A stretch of 64,000 nucleotides of DNA from Frigoriglobus tundricola (GCF_013128195.2 NZ_CP053452.2:3720001-3784000), one strand, 5' to 3'; counted from the stretch's first letter, positions 18,259 to 28,683 are shown. Numbers and translations: made by a program. The notes: a model not told the origin generated them from the sequence alone.

Positions 18259-19149
18259 ATGCGCCGATTGCTGCCGCTCGTCGCCCTTCCCGGTCTGATC
18301 GCTGCCCTCGTGCCGTTCGCTCCCGTCTCCGCAGCCGACGACTACACCTACGGTCCCGATTCGGTCCCGCACCCGGGCGTGCCCAAGGGGAAGGTGGCCC
18401 CGTTCAAGTGGAACGCGAGTAAGGTGTTTGAGGGTACCGAACGCGACTGCTGGCTGTACGTCCCCGAGCAGTACGACGGGAAGACCCCCGCGTGTGTGAT
18501 GGTGTTCCAGGACGGCGGGAGCTATGTGAGCGAGAAGGGGGCGTTCCGCGTGCCGGTCGTGTTCGACAACCTGATTCATAAGAAAGAGATGCCGGTGACG
18601 ATCGGCATCTTCCTCAATCCAGGGTCGTTCCCGTCCGCCGACTCCACGGGGGCGGCGCGGTCCAATCGCAGCTTCGAGTACGACACGCTTTCTGATCAGT
18701 ATGCCAACTTCCTTGCGAAGGAGATCCTGCCTGAAGTGGGAAAATCGATCAAACTTCGCACCGACGCGGCCGGTCGTGCCATCTGCGGGATCAGTTCCGG
18801 CGGCATCTGCGCGTTCACGGCCGCGTGGGAGCGCCCGGACCTGTTCGGGAAGGTGCTGTCGCACGTCGGGAGCTTCACCAACATCCGCGGCGGCGACGTG
18901 TACCCCGGCCTGATCCGCAAGACCGAGAAGAAGCCGATCCGGGTGTTCCTCCAGGACGGCAGCGGCGACCTCGACAACCTGCACGGGAACTGGCCGCTCG
19001 CGAACCTTCAGATGGCGTCCTCGCTGCGGCAGATGGGGTACGACTACAAGCTCGTCTTCGGTGACGGCGGGCACAACGGTAAGCACGGCGGGGTGATCCT
19101 TCCCGATTCGCTCCGGTGGCTGTGGCGCGACACCCCGGCTGCGAAGTAG
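18259..19149 (+). CDS. Secreted esterase, enterochelin-esterase/CE1-like
   Basis: The 296-residue protein has a Sec signal ending near PFAPVSAAD. The alpha/beta-hydrolase body shows the nucleophile elbow GISSGG (Ser near residue 180), a DGSGDLDN loop bearing the likely acid, and GGHNGKHGG with the likely catalytic His. CWLYVPEQYDGKTPACVMVFQDGG is typical of the family that includes enterochelin esterase and feruloyl or acetyl-xylan esterases. Substrates in this family are ester-linked sugars or siderophores, and this member's substrate is not identifiable. The next gene, 108 bp downstream, encodes an SMP-30-like protein. Esterase plus lactonase-like neighbours suggests carbohydrate or ester breakdown outside the cytoplasm. 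Confidence 0.88.
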   Translation: MRRLLPLVALPGLIAALVPFAPVSAADDYTYGPDSVPHPGVPKGKVAPFKWNASKVFEGTERDCWLYVPEQYDGKTPACVMVFQDGGSYVSEKGAFRVPVVFDNLIHKKEMPVTIGIFLNPGSFPSADSTGAARSNRSFEYDTLSDQYANFLAKEILPEVGKSIKLRTDAAGRAICGISSGGICAFTAAWERPDLFGKVLSHVGSFTNIRGGDVYPGLIRKTEKKPIRVFLQDGSGDLDNLHGNWPLANLQMASSLRQMGYDYKLVFGDGGHNGKHGGVILPDSLRWLWRDTPAAK

Positions 19150-19257
19150 GGCGATCCCTCGAACCTCCGATTATCGGGGGAACCTCCCACACGTTCTCCC
19201 GCGCCCCCCCGATTTATCAGGTGGGAACATCCCGATTATTCGCACCGGGTCAACCCA

Positions 19258-19812
19258 ATGAAGCGATTTTTCATGGCCGCCGCGCTGGCACTCGCGGCCT
19301 CTTCCCCCGCGTTTGCGCAGGACATGCCGCTTTCGCAAATCCTCATCGACGGCGAGGGGTGGAAGAAGGTAGCGGGCAAGCCAGAAAAGCCGAAGAAAGC
19401 GGACCCGACCGAACTCCCCGGGAACAAACCGGGCGAGCCGCCGCTGTTCTCCACCGTGCGGTCGGCGTCGGGCGGCACCATCTACGTCAGCGGATTGGAC
19501 ACGAACTACCTGTGGGCCTACCCGGCAAACGCGAAGGGCGTGGCCGGAATCGGTGCCCGGTACTGTCCACTGCGGACCCGGCCCGGTGAACCGGGTGCGC
19601 CCTGTAGTCTCACCGCGGACAAGGGCGGGCGGATCTACGCCGCGACCGAGATCGGTGTGCAGGTCTTCGATCCGGACGGCCGGCTGTGCGGCGTGATGAC
19701 ACCCGCCGCGGAGGGTAAGCCGGAGAACCTCGCGTTCGAGGGCGACACGCTCACGCTCTGGATCGGCGACACGAAGTACGCGCGGAAGTTAAACACGACC
19801 GGCGCGAAGTGA
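19258..19812 (+). CDS. Short secreted SMP-30/gluconolactonase-like protein
   Basis: The protein has 184 residues and begins with a signal peptide (MKRFFMAAALALAASSPAFAQ). The remainder matches the C-terminal blades of SMP-30-type lactonases: SLTADKGGRIYAATEIGVQV, PDGRLCGVMTP and ENLAFEGDTLTLWIGDTKY. Full-length relatives have about 300 residues and six blades, so this one lacks several blades and probably the full metal site. It may be a degenerate or minimal binding form. It is downstream of the esterase on the same strand. Its last 24 bases overlap the 3' end of the convergent hydrolase gene. Confidence 0.75.
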   Translation: MKRFFMAAALALAASSPAFAQDMPLSQILIDGEGWKKVAGKPEKPKKADPTELPGNKPGEPPLFSTVRSASGGTIYVSGLDTNYLWAYPANAKGVAGIGARYCPLRTRPGEPGAPCSLTADKGGRIYAATEIGVQVFDPDGRLCGVMTPAAEGKPENLAFEGDTLTLWIGDTKYARKLNTTGAK

Positions 19813-20781
19813 CCCCGCCATCCAGTCACTCACCCAATCTGTGACGGTGTCGAGTCGCGCGAAGAACAAGAAGTGCCCGGCGCCGGGATCGCGGTGCTGG
19901 GTGACCCGCACGCCGGCCGCTTCCATCAGCCCGGTGGCGGCATCGACCGTGCGCGGGTGAACGTTGTGATCGCGCCCGCCCTGGATCACAAGCACCGGCC
20001 GCCCGCGCCACCCGGCCGCGAACGCCGGTGAGCCGATCACGCTCGGCTCCATTGTGGGCGAAATGTAGATCAGGCCCGCGAACCGGTCGCGAAGAGCCGC
20101 ACCGGCCCGGCTCACGCCCGCGCCGCCCTGGGAATAGCCCCCGAGGTACACGCGGTTCGGGTCCACGTCAGGCATCGCGAGACCGAACCGCGTCGCGCGG
20201 TCAACGGCCTCGACACCTCCGGGCGCTTCCCAGTTCCCGTACCCGAACGACGGAGCCACGAGGCACAGCCGCATCCGGTCGCACAGCGGGCGCAGTGCCT
20301 CGAGGGCGAACAGGAGGTTCAACCCGTGGCCGTGCAAGAACACGAGCAGCCCGAACCGTTCGCCCGGTTCGCGCGGCTCGGGCCGGTAGCTGTAGCAGTG
20401 GTGCGGATCGAGTTCGCCGCGCAATAACCGCCGGATCTGTCTGCCGCTGATGCGAGCGAGCCCCCGGTAATCAGGCCGCTCGTCCACGGCGGCAAGTAAC
20501 TCGGCGACCCGCACGCGAGTGTCGCGGGCCTCCGCGCGGGGCATAAGCGGGTCGCACCGGGTCACGAGTTGAATCAGGAACCAGACCAATGTGTCTTCCG
20601 CGTCGAGCCGGGCGACTGGTGCGGGCGGAGTCCTCTGGAAGAAGTGCGACCCGACTGGAGTCGTTCGGGATGTACGTGCCCGCCTGCGCGGGGCGCGCCG
20701 GGTCAGAATCAGAACCGGCACGGTGACGAGTACGAACGCAAACGCCCCGAGCGCCACGAGTACGGCCTTGACGCGGACCAT
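19789..20781 (-). CDS. Alpha/beta hydrolase, membrane-anchored
   Basis: The 330-residue protein starts with a hydrophobic helix (VLVALGAFAFVLVTVPVLIL) that probably anchors it. The hydrolase domain starts near residue 135 with FGLLVFLHGHGLN (oxyanion region). The nucleophile elbow is GGYSQGGAG, the acid is likely in VIQGGRDHNVHP, and the His in PGAGHFLFF. All three triad positions are therefore present. The form resembles phospholipase/carboxylesterase-type hydrolases, with an extra helical N-terminal region of unknown role. Its 3' end overlaps the convergent SMP-30-like gene by 24 bp. Confidence 0.8.
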   Translation of the reverse strand: MVRVKAVLVALGAFAFVLVTVPVLILTRRAPRRRARTSRTTPVGSHFFQRTPPAPVARLDAEDTLVWFLIQLVTRCDPLMPRAEARDTRVRVAELLAAVDERPDYRGLARISGRQIRRLLRGELDPHHCYSYRPEPREPGERFGLLVFLHGHGLNLLFALEALRPLCDRMRLCLVAPSFGYGNWEAPGGVEAVDRATRFGLAMPDVDPNRVYLGGYSQGGAGVSRAGAALRDRFAGLIYISPTMEPSVIGSPAFAAGWRGRPVLVIQGGRDHNVHPRTVDAATGLMEAAGVRVTQHRDPGAGHFLFFARLDTVTDWVSDWMAGSLRAGRV

Positions 20782-20967
20782 TGGTACCCTCGCGATCCGC
20801 CCGGCGTCTTAACCCGCCCTTCACTTCAATCGGGGTAGACGAGCTTTCGTTCTGCGGTACGATATATTATTGATTTCCGCCGACGCTCCTTGACCCAATT
20901 TGGTGGGTGCGAGGGAAGGGGTTCGAAGCCACGAACCCCTTTCCTTTCTGCGGCGTCTAACTTGGAG

Positions 20968-21059
20968 CGGCCGTGAAGCCCGGCTCTGCGGGCGACAGGT
21001 CGCGAGGCCCGATGGAAGCGGCCGTGAAGCCCGGCTCTGCGGGCGACAGGTCGCGAGGC
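20968..21059 (+). repeat. Two tandem hairpin repeats in the EF-G leader
   Basis: Two identical 41-nt units start at 20968 and 21019, 51 bp apart. Each can fold with an outer stem CGGCC/GGTCG and an inner stem GCCCG/CGGGC around GCTCTG. The same framework with a different inner stem recurs five times at 42966-43197 before a sigma factor gene. The repeats sit 79-170 bp before the EF-G ATG. An AT-rich stretch at 20860-20875, upstream of them, could hold a promoter. Confidence 0.8.
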
Positions 21060-21137
21060 AAACAGCGCCGCTCGCGTGGGCGGTGATCCGTTCTCCCCTT
21101 TGTGAAGGAGCCGGCTTCGACCCCGGCCGCAACGACG

Positions 21138-23297
<2,160 letters not shown>

Positions 23298-23327
23298 CCT
23301 CGTGCTGAGCGCCACGCGCTGAGCCAG

Positions 23328-23357
23328 AACCGGCGGCCTTCGGGCCGCCGGTTTTTT
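23328..23357 (+). terminator. Intrinsic terminator after EF-G
   Basis: The stem CCGGCGGCC / GGCCGCCGG with a TTCG loop is followed by six Ts, 30 bp after the EF-G stop. This is a textbook Rho-independent terminator. Confidence 0.93.
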
Positions 23358-23438
23358 CGTGCGCGGCGCGTCGATTGCAGACCGCCGCCACCGCCGGTAG
23401 AGCGCAGGTAGATATTTCGCCCGAAGTGAGGTGCCGCG

Positions 23439-23666
23439 ATGGCCCCGACCACACTTGCCACCGCCCCCCTCGCGACGACACCCCCACCGGCCGCGGCGCC
23501 CACCGTCGATTTGCTTTCGGAGCCGACGTTCGAGGAGTGCATCGAGGAGTGGAACCGGTATCACGACGACGTGGCGGCCGGGCGCCTCAACGGCGCGAAC
23601 GTCCCCGTCAACAACTACTTCGCCTATCACGGCGGTCGGATCATCGACTACGATCCGGATTTTTAG
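23439..23666 (+). CDS. Small hypothetical protein (75 aa)
   Basis: The protein starts MAPTTLATAPLATTPPPAAA, a low-complexity Ala/Pro/Thr tail. It then has a compact part, PTFEECIEEWNRYHDDVAAG and NYFAYHGGRIIDYDPDF. No family is recognised. Codon use (high GC3) and a clear start fit a real gene. Before the IS1595 insertion, its stop would have been about 100 bp ahead of the retropepsin-like gene on the same strand. The two may thus have been a pair, but nothing in the sequence proves it. Confidence 0.6.
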   Translation: MAPTTLATAPLATTPPPAAAPTVDLLSEPTFEECIEEWNRYHDDVAAGRLNGANVPVNNYFAYHGGRIIDYDPDF

Positions 23667-23742
23667 GTCCTTCAGCACCGCGCGGCGGCGAAAGCCGGCG
23701 TCCATTGGGCGCGGCTGGTCATTCGCTACTGCCAAAGAATAT

Positions 23743-24794
23743 GGCTCATGAGGCCGTCGGGGTGGAACTGGTCTTTTCCCATTCCCCGGTCGAGCGTTAG
23801 AGTACGCCGGTGTTGGGTAGCCGTGGTTTTGGAGGCCGGGAGATGGACTTCCCGATCGTGGACCTGATGGACCCAGGCGCGTGCTACCGGTATCTGGTCG
23901 ATTTGCTGCACCCCGACGGTCTGTCGTGCCCGCGGTGCCACCGGTCCGATGGGATGGGGGTTCAGGCCCGGCATCGGGCACCGGTCCTGGACTACCGATG
24001 CACCCATTGCGGTCGGGTGTTCAATGCGTACACCGGAACCCCGCTCCACGGCACCCGTCGGCCCCCGGCCCAGTGGGTTCTGATCTTCCGCGGGTTCGCG
24101 CAAGGAACCCCGACCGCTCAACTGGCGCGAGAACTGGGGTGCGATCGGATGCACCTGCTGGATCTGCGGCACCGGTTCCAGGAACGCGCCGCGGGAGCCG
24201 CCACGCAGGTCGGCGCGATCCCCGGCTCGGAGACCGAAGCGGACGAGATGTTCCAGAATGCGGGGGAAAAAAGGGGTCCGGCACCCGAACCCGGACGACC
24301 CGCCCCGACGCCGGGCCAACAAGCGGCGCGGGCACGGGAACTTCGCCAACGACCGCCCGCCGGTGGTCGGGGTGGTGAGCCGGGACACCGGGGCCATCGT
24401 CCTGGAGGTCGTCGAACGAACGGACCAGGAGACCCTGATCGCGTTCGTGACCGAACATACCGATGATGGCGCGACCGTATACACGGATGAGTGGTCGGGG
24501 TACGCGCGGCTGTCCGCGGAGGGCCGCGGGCATGCCACGGTGAACCACACCCCGGGCCAACGGGAGTGGGCTCGGGATGACGACGGGGACGGGATCCGCG
24601 AGGTCCACGATAACACGCTCGAGGGCCTGTGGGCGGCCCTCCGCACGTTCCTGCGACCGTTCCGCGGGATCAGCAAGCACTACCTCCACCAGTACGTTGC
24701 CGTCTTCCAATGGGCATACAACAAGGTCGGCGTTGCGGGCATGGTCCGCACACTACTGGGCCTGCCCCTGTCCACCCCGACGGCCTCATGAGCC
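23743..24794 (+). mobile_element. IS1595-family insertion sequence with exact ends
   Basis: The 1052-bp element has perfect terminal inverted repeats of 24 bp beginning GGCTCATGAGGCCGTCGGGG. The flanks carry the 8-bp direct repeat AAGAATAT at 23735-23742 and 24795-24802, the duplication length known for IS1595. It contains one transposase gene, which is split by a one-base frame change in a G5A6G4 run. The element lies between the 75-aa ORF and the retropepsin-like gene. It interrupts no identifiable gene. Confidence 0.94.
23843..24791 (+). pseudogene. IS1595-family transposase, frame change at an A6 run
   Basis: The N-terminal part starts MDFPIVDLMDPGACYRYLVD, the usual IS1595 start. A zinc ribbon follows (CPRCH ... 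CTHCGRVF), then the helical region LARELGCDRMHLLDLRHRFQ and the first catalytic motif ETEADEMFQNAGEK. The frame then leaves register at 24267-24272 (A6). The other frame continues with the expected PPRRRANKRRGHG, RPPVVGVVSRD, YTDEWSGY and HDNTLEGLWAALR, and it ends at 24791. With A5 in place of A6 the protein would be one 315-residue DDE transposase. It could be a real mutation, a sequence error, or slippage-dependent expression. Confidence 0.88.
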
Positions 24795-24826
24795 AAGAAT
24801 ATTGGTTCTGACGCGAGGATTCGGAC

Positions 24827-25350
24827 GTGCCCGCACTGGAGCTGTTTGTCGATCCGCCCGCCCACTTTTTACCGAATGACGGCAACCTCAATATCACCCC
24901 ATCTGTACCCGGCTTGAGCCGCGTCCTCATCCGCGAACTGTCCTGTTCGCTGTGGGTTCCGCCGATACCGGGCGCGTACCAAGCCGTTCTCGACACCGGT
25001 GCGCCGCTCACGATCTTCCCGTACAACATCTGGCATCATCAATTCGGTTGGCGGGCCGGGCGGGACTTCGACGAACTGTCAGTCGCGGGCGTCGGAAGCA
25101 CCCTCCAGGGGCAAGTGCTCGGTCACCGCTATTCGTGCCGACTGGTGGGCTGCGCGTGTCGGTCGAACTCGCGGGCCGTGATCCGAAGGGCGACCGGTTA
25201 CGACTCGACTCGCTCGTGTGTCAACTCGCCGACATCAGCGGGCCGCCGTTCGTCCTCTTGGGGCTCTGGGGCGGGGCACTGACCGGGCGCCGGCTCGCCA
25301 TCGAACCGCGGTCGAACTCGGACGACCTCGACGCGCGCCTGGAGTTCTGA
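24827..25350 (+). pseudogene. Retropepsin-like aspartic protease gene with one frameshift
   Basis: The GTG start gives MPALELFVDPPAHFLPN. The diagnostic segment AVLDTGAPLTIFPYNIW near residue 63 carries the D-T/S-G motif of retroviral-type aspartic proteases, including the flanking hydrophobic residues. Near 25145 the frame changes. The other frame then reads GLRVSVELAGRDPKGDRLRL, LADISGPPFVLLGLWGG (matching the usual ILG(R/L)xx strand) and ends at 25350. Total length is two bases over a multiple of three, so one base appears to be missing. Intact, it would be a single-domain protease of about 174 residues, which would act as a dimer. Its substrate is unknown. Confidence 0.7.
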
Positions 25351-25458
25351 CGCCCGGCTATTCGTTCACTCGCACTGGACTTCGGACACCGCACACTTTA
25401 CGCTTCCTAATGCGACGAGGCTCGCACCCGCCTGACCTCACCGCCCAGAGGGAAAGGG

Positions 25459-26016
25459 ATGAGCCACACCTCTCCGACCGACGGCTCCCGAAGCGAACAC
25501 CTCGACGCCGGGCCGCTGTCCCACTGCGCCGTCACCCTGCTCGAAGGGCGCTCGGTGGCGTATTGGACCTGCCCGCGGGCCGATGTCGCGGACCGCACGG
25601 CCGTGAACGAGCTCCCGGGCGCGTTCGCCGAACTGGCGCTGTGCCTGGCCCCGGAGCGGCTCGTGGTGGTCGGCCGGTCCACGGGGCGCAGTCCGGTCCC
25701 CTATCTCGACCCGGCGTACCGCGCGACCCCGGTCCTGCCCGACACCCAGCAGACGGTTCTGATGGGCGACGACCACACCGACGGGTGGGTGAGCCGGGCG
25801 CACTTCACGCTCCGCGGCGCGGCGGACGGGGGTGTCGTGTTCACGAACGGCGTGCCGGGCGCGGGTGGCGGGGTGCGCCCGCCAACGAACGGGACGTGGC
25901 TCGTGGCGCCCGCGGTGCGGGCCCTCGGCCCCGGCGAAGAGGTGCGGATCGGGTGCGGCGAAACGGTCACGATTCGGCTGCCCAACCACTGCGTGCTGCA
26001 ACTGAAGGCGCGGTGA
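25459..26016 (+). CDS. FHA-like domain protein
   Basis: The 185-residue protein begins MSHTSPTDGSRSEHLDAG. The first 60 residues are unassigned. From about residue 70, VVVGRSTGRSPVPYLDP begins an FHA-like beta sandwich. It has the hallmark SRAHFTLR near residue 116, then GVVFTNGVPG, NGTWLVAPAV and ALGPGEEVRIGCGETVTIRL, which matches the FHA order G-R, S-x-x-H, N-G-T. FHA domains bind phosphothreonine, and planctomycetes carry many Ser/Thr kinases that could supply it. It is a stand-alone domain without an obvious effector part. No partner gene is adjacent. Confidence 0.75.
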   Translation: MSHTSPTDGSRSEHLDAGPLSHCAVTLLEGRSVAYWTCPRADVADRTAVNELPGAFAELALCLAPERLVVVGRSTGRSPVPYLDPAYRATPVLPDTQQTVLMGDDHTDGWVSRAHFTLRGAADGGVVFTNGVPGAGGGVRPPTNGTWLVAPAVRALGPGEEVRIGCGETVTIRLPNHCVLQLKAR

Positions 26017-26069
26017 CGGTGCGCACTCGGGTTATGCTCCAGACGGTGTGGGTTGAGCCGTTTTGGTTT

Positions 26070-26202
26070 TCAGCCTGAAAGGCTGGGATTCGTCAGCCCG
26101 GGGCAACGCCCTGGGTGACCGACCGCGTTCGCGTGGCCTACGGATTCCATCGCACGCCCAGGGCGTTGCCCCGGGCTGACGAATCCCAGCCTTTCAGGCT
26201 GA
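26070..26202. repeat. Perfect 46-bp inverted repeat, 41-bp loop
   Basis: The arms at 26070-26115 and 26157-26202 are perfect complements. Each arm contains two smaller palindromes, AGCCTGAAAGGCT and a CCCGGGGCAACGCCCTGGG-type segment. The RNA would form a very stable cruciform-like hairpin. It lies downstream of the FHA-like gene and about 90 bp before xisI. Confidence 0.92.
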
Positions 26203-26294
26203 ATACCCAGACACGGAACCCATCACCAAATGGCTCATTCCTGGCCGCGCTCGGATCAATCTTGAGGGGCGCAGTGGTGACGGGAGGTCGTGAT

Positions 26295-26631
26295 ATGGGT
26301 TCGTTGAACCACTACCGTAAGACAATCCGGCATGTACTCGAAGACTACGCGGCATGGGTCACGAAGCCGGGAGGGCCGGTTCGGGCCGAAGTGGTGTTCG
26401 ACCCCGTACTCGATCACTTCGAACTCGTGCGTCTCGGGTGGGAGGGCACCGGCGCGTTCACGCCGTGATGTTCCACCTCGACATCATCGACGGCAAGATT
26501 TGGATCCAGTACGACGGCACCGACCGGCCGATCGCCGAGGAACTCGTGCGCGCCGGGGTGCCGAAGGAAGACATCGTTCTGGCCGAACAGCCGCCGGAAG
26601 TGCGGCCCACACCGGTTACGGCGTCGCCTGA
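26295..26631 (+). pseudogene. xisI: XisI-like protein gene with two frameshifts
   Basis: The frame starts with RBS GGGAGG 8 bp before an ATG giving MGSLNHYRKTIRHVLEDYA, then VVFDPVLDHFELVRLGWEG. Around 26440 it must change frame to read HRRVHAVMFHLDIIDGKIWI and GVPKEDIVLAEQPPEVR. A second change near 26605 gives HTGYGVA and a stop at 26631. The combined 112 residues match XisI (fdxN element excision controlling factor) along the whole length. Two bases are missing overall, both in G/C-rich runs. XisI was first described with XisH in cyanobacterial heterocyst DNA rearrangement. No xisH lies next to this copy. Its real role outside cyanobacteria is unknown. Confidence 0.82.
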
Positions 26632-26640
26632 TTCACTGCA

Positions 26641-27654
26641 TCACATCGTTCTTCCGAACGCCGGCGCCAGTGCTTTTAGCCGAGCCAGCAGAGCGTCCAG
26701 CGCGGCGAAGTCGAGCGACTGCGCGCCGTCGGACATCGCGTGGTCCGGTTCGGGGTGGGCTTCCAGAAGGAGGCCGTCGGCGCCGGCGGCCAGGGCCGCG
26801 AGCGACATCGCCGGCACGTAGGCGCGCTTACCGGTGCCGTGGCTCGGGTCCACGAAGATCGGCAGGTGGCACAGGGCCTTCGCCGGCGGGATCACCGACA
26901 GGTCGAGCGTGTTGCGGCTGTGGTCGGAGAAGGTCCGCACGCCGCGCTCGCACAGGATCACCTGGTAGTTGCCCCCGGCCATCACGTACTCGGCCGCCAT
27001 CAGCCACTCTTCCAGCGTCGCGCTCATCCCGCGCTTCAGCAGCACCGGCTTGCGGCACTTGCCTACTCGCTTGAGGAGCGCGAAGTTCTGCATGTTCCGC
27101 GTGCCGATCTGAATGATGTCGCACGCCTCCTCTACCGCGCTCGCGTGTTCCGTGTCCATCAACTCGGTCACGATCGCGATACCCGTCTTCTCGCGGCACT
27201 TCTGAAGGATGCGGAGCCCTTCGAGGCCCAACCCCTGGAAACTGTACGGGCTGCTCCGCGGCTTGAACGCGCCCGCACGCAGGAACTTCACCCCGCGGCT
27301 CACGAGGTGTTCGGCCGTCGCGAGTGTCAGCGCTTCGGTTTCAACCGAACACGGACCCGCAATCAGCGTGAACGTTTTCGGCCCGATGGTACCCTGCGCG
27401 AGCGGAATGACGGTGTCGTCGTGCTTCATCTCGCGGCTGGCGAGCTTGTACGGCTTGGTCACGCGGATCGCTTCTTCGACGCCCGGCAGCACCTCGAACA
27501 GTGACTTGTCCACGGCCCCCGTGTTGCCCGTAATGCCGATGGCCGTTCGCGTCGCGCCGGGCATCACGTGCGCGGTCAGCCCCTGCCCCTCGATCACTTT
27601 CACCACTTTGTCGATTTGCGAAGTGGCGGCGTGGGACTGCATAACGACGAGCAC
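26641..27654 (-). CDS. aroF: 3-deoxy-7-phosphoheptulonate synthase (DAHP synthase)
   Basis: The 337-residue enzyme condenses phosphoenolpyruvate and erythrose-4-phosphate in the first step of the shikimate pathway. The GTG at 27654 is preferred over an ATG four codons later because of the AGAGGG RBS and because it gives the length of the Thermotoga type (338). Residues 1-75 form a ferredoxin-like regulatory domain (VVKVIEGQGL, GITGN, VTKPYKLASRE). The barrel has TLIAGPCSVET, LRAGAFKPRSSPYSFQGLG, DIIQIGTRNMQNF, KPVLLKRGM, ILCERGVRTF, DPSHGTGKR and LEAHPEPDHAMSDGAQSL. The N-terminal domain usually mediates feedback by Tyr or Phe. No other aro genes are nearby. Its 3' end lies 10 bp beyond the end of the convergent xisI. 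Confidence 0.95.
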   Translation of the reverse strand: MLVVMQSHAATSQIDKVVKVIEGQGLTAHVMPGATRTAIGITGNTGAVDKSLFEVLPGVEEAIRVTKPYKLASREMKHDDTVIPLAQGTIGPKTFTLIAGPCSVETEALTLATAEHLVSRGVKFLRAGAFKPRSSPYSFQGLGLEGLRILQKCREKTGIAIVTELMDTEHASAVEEACDIIQIGTRNMQNFALLKRVGKCRKPVLLKRGMSATLEEWLMAAEYVMAGGNYQVILCERGVRTFSDHSRNTLDLSVIPPAKALCHLPIFVDPSHGTGKRAYVPAMSLAALAAGADGLLLEAHPEPDHAMSDGAQSLDFAALDALLARLKALAPAFGRTM

Positions 27655-27771
27655 GGGGAAAACCCTCTGCGGAATACCAGCGCGCGGTGGCCCGGCCGCA
27701 CCGGTTTGTTGGCGAAGTTCGACGGACTGGGGTATTATACGAATCACGGGCTTTCCCTTCGTGAGGGCCGC

Positions 27772-28596
27772 ATGAACCTGTCCGGCGACGACCACCTCGA
27801 ACGCGCGGTGACCGAACTGGGCGAGCCGGACGCGCTTTTCCGCATTAACGGAGGGCGGTTCCTCGCGAAACTGGCCCTGGGCGTGTTGCTGCTCGTTCTC
27901 GGCGGGGCCGCGAATTACCTGTGGTGGGTTCACGGGCCGGCCACGTTCGAACACTTCATGATGTTCGTTCTGGTCGGCCTGCCGCTGTCCGGGGTGTCGC
28001 TGCTGCTGCACATGTACCGCAACCGCGGGCTGCTCATTCTGGTTTACCCCAACGGCCTGTTGCGCTTACGCCGCGGCGAGGTGGACTCGTTCCCCTGGGC
28101 CGAGGTCGAGCGCGTGCGACTGCGGATCCAGCGCTCCGACGTGGCGTTCGCGCGCGACGACGCGGGCGAACCGGCCGCCTGCTGGCTCCCGGTCGATGTG
28201 CCGACGTTCAAGCTGGGCGACGCCGGGGTCACCGTCGTGCGTGGCGACGGGGTGGAGGTCCATTTCGGCGCGGCCCTTTCCGACTACGAGGCGCTCGCCG
28301 AGGACGTGCAGAAGCGGACGTTCGCGGTTCTGTGGGGCGGTGTGCGCGACCGGTTCCGCGCCGGCGACCGGATCGCGTTCGGTGAGTTGGAGGCGGACAC
28401 GACCGGCCTGCGGCACAACGGGAAGCTGCTCCCGTGGCACGAACTAAAGGAACTCGTTGTCGCACAGGGCAAACTGAGCGTGAAGCAGTCGGGCAAGTGG
28501 CTGCCGTGGGCCCTGGTGGAAATGGGCGACGTGCCCAACCCGCACGTGCTGTTCGCTCTCGCGGACGAGGCCCAGCGTAAAGTCGGTCGTTCGTAA
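27772..28596 (+). CDS. Membrane protein with two N-terminal helices, DUF6585-like
   Basis: The 274-residue protein starts MNLSGDDHLERAVTELGEPD. Two membrane helices lie near residues 30-50 (LALGVLLLVLGGAANYLWWV) and 60-80 (MMFVLVGLPLSGVSLLLHMY). A cytosolic part follows that looks PH-like: GLLILVYPNGLLRLRRGEVD, FPWAEVERVRLRI, and later FGELEADTTGLRHNGKLLPW. The arrangement resembles DUF6585-type proteins found in planctomycetes, though I am not certain of the family. It is divergent from aroF with 117 bp between starts, and ends in a perfect hairpin shared with the convergent gene. Confidence 0.7.
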   Translation: MNLSGDDHLERAVTELGEPDALFRINGGRFLAKLALGVLLLVLGGAANYLWWVHGPATFEHFMMFVLVGLPLSGVSLLLHMYRNRGLLILVYPNGLLRLRRGEVDSFPWAEVERVRLRIQRSDVAFARDDAGEPAACWLPVDVPTFKLGDAGVTVVRGDGVEVHFGAALSDYEALAEDVQKRTFAVLWGGVRDRFRAGDRIAFGELEADTTGLRHNGKLLPWHELKELVVAQGKLSVKQSGKWLPWALVEMGDVPNPHVLFALADEAQRKVGRS

Positions 28597-28662
28597 AATC
28601 CGCACGTCGTAACGTCGAAGACCTCAATGGTTTGGGTCTTCGACGTTACGACGTGCGGATTT
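28596..28662. terminator. Long bidirectional hairpin between convergent genes
   Basis: Arms of about 28-29 bp (AAATCCGCACGTCGTAACGT... and its complement) surround a 10-bp loop. It starts at the last base of the DUF6585-like stop codon and ends 22 bp before the end of the convergent propeller gene. A/T tails at both ends fit termination in both directions. Confidence 0.85.
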
Positions 28663-28683
28663 ATGACCGGAGACTGAAGACGA

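Noticed and set aside
20908-20945. tRNA-like T-arm (GGGTTCGAAGCC)
   Set aside because: No acceptor stem, D-arm or anticodon arm can be formed around it.
23667-23742. Gene disrupted by the IS1595 insertion
   Set aside because: Joining 23742 to 24803 restores no longer frame with a recognised product. The element seems to lie between genes.
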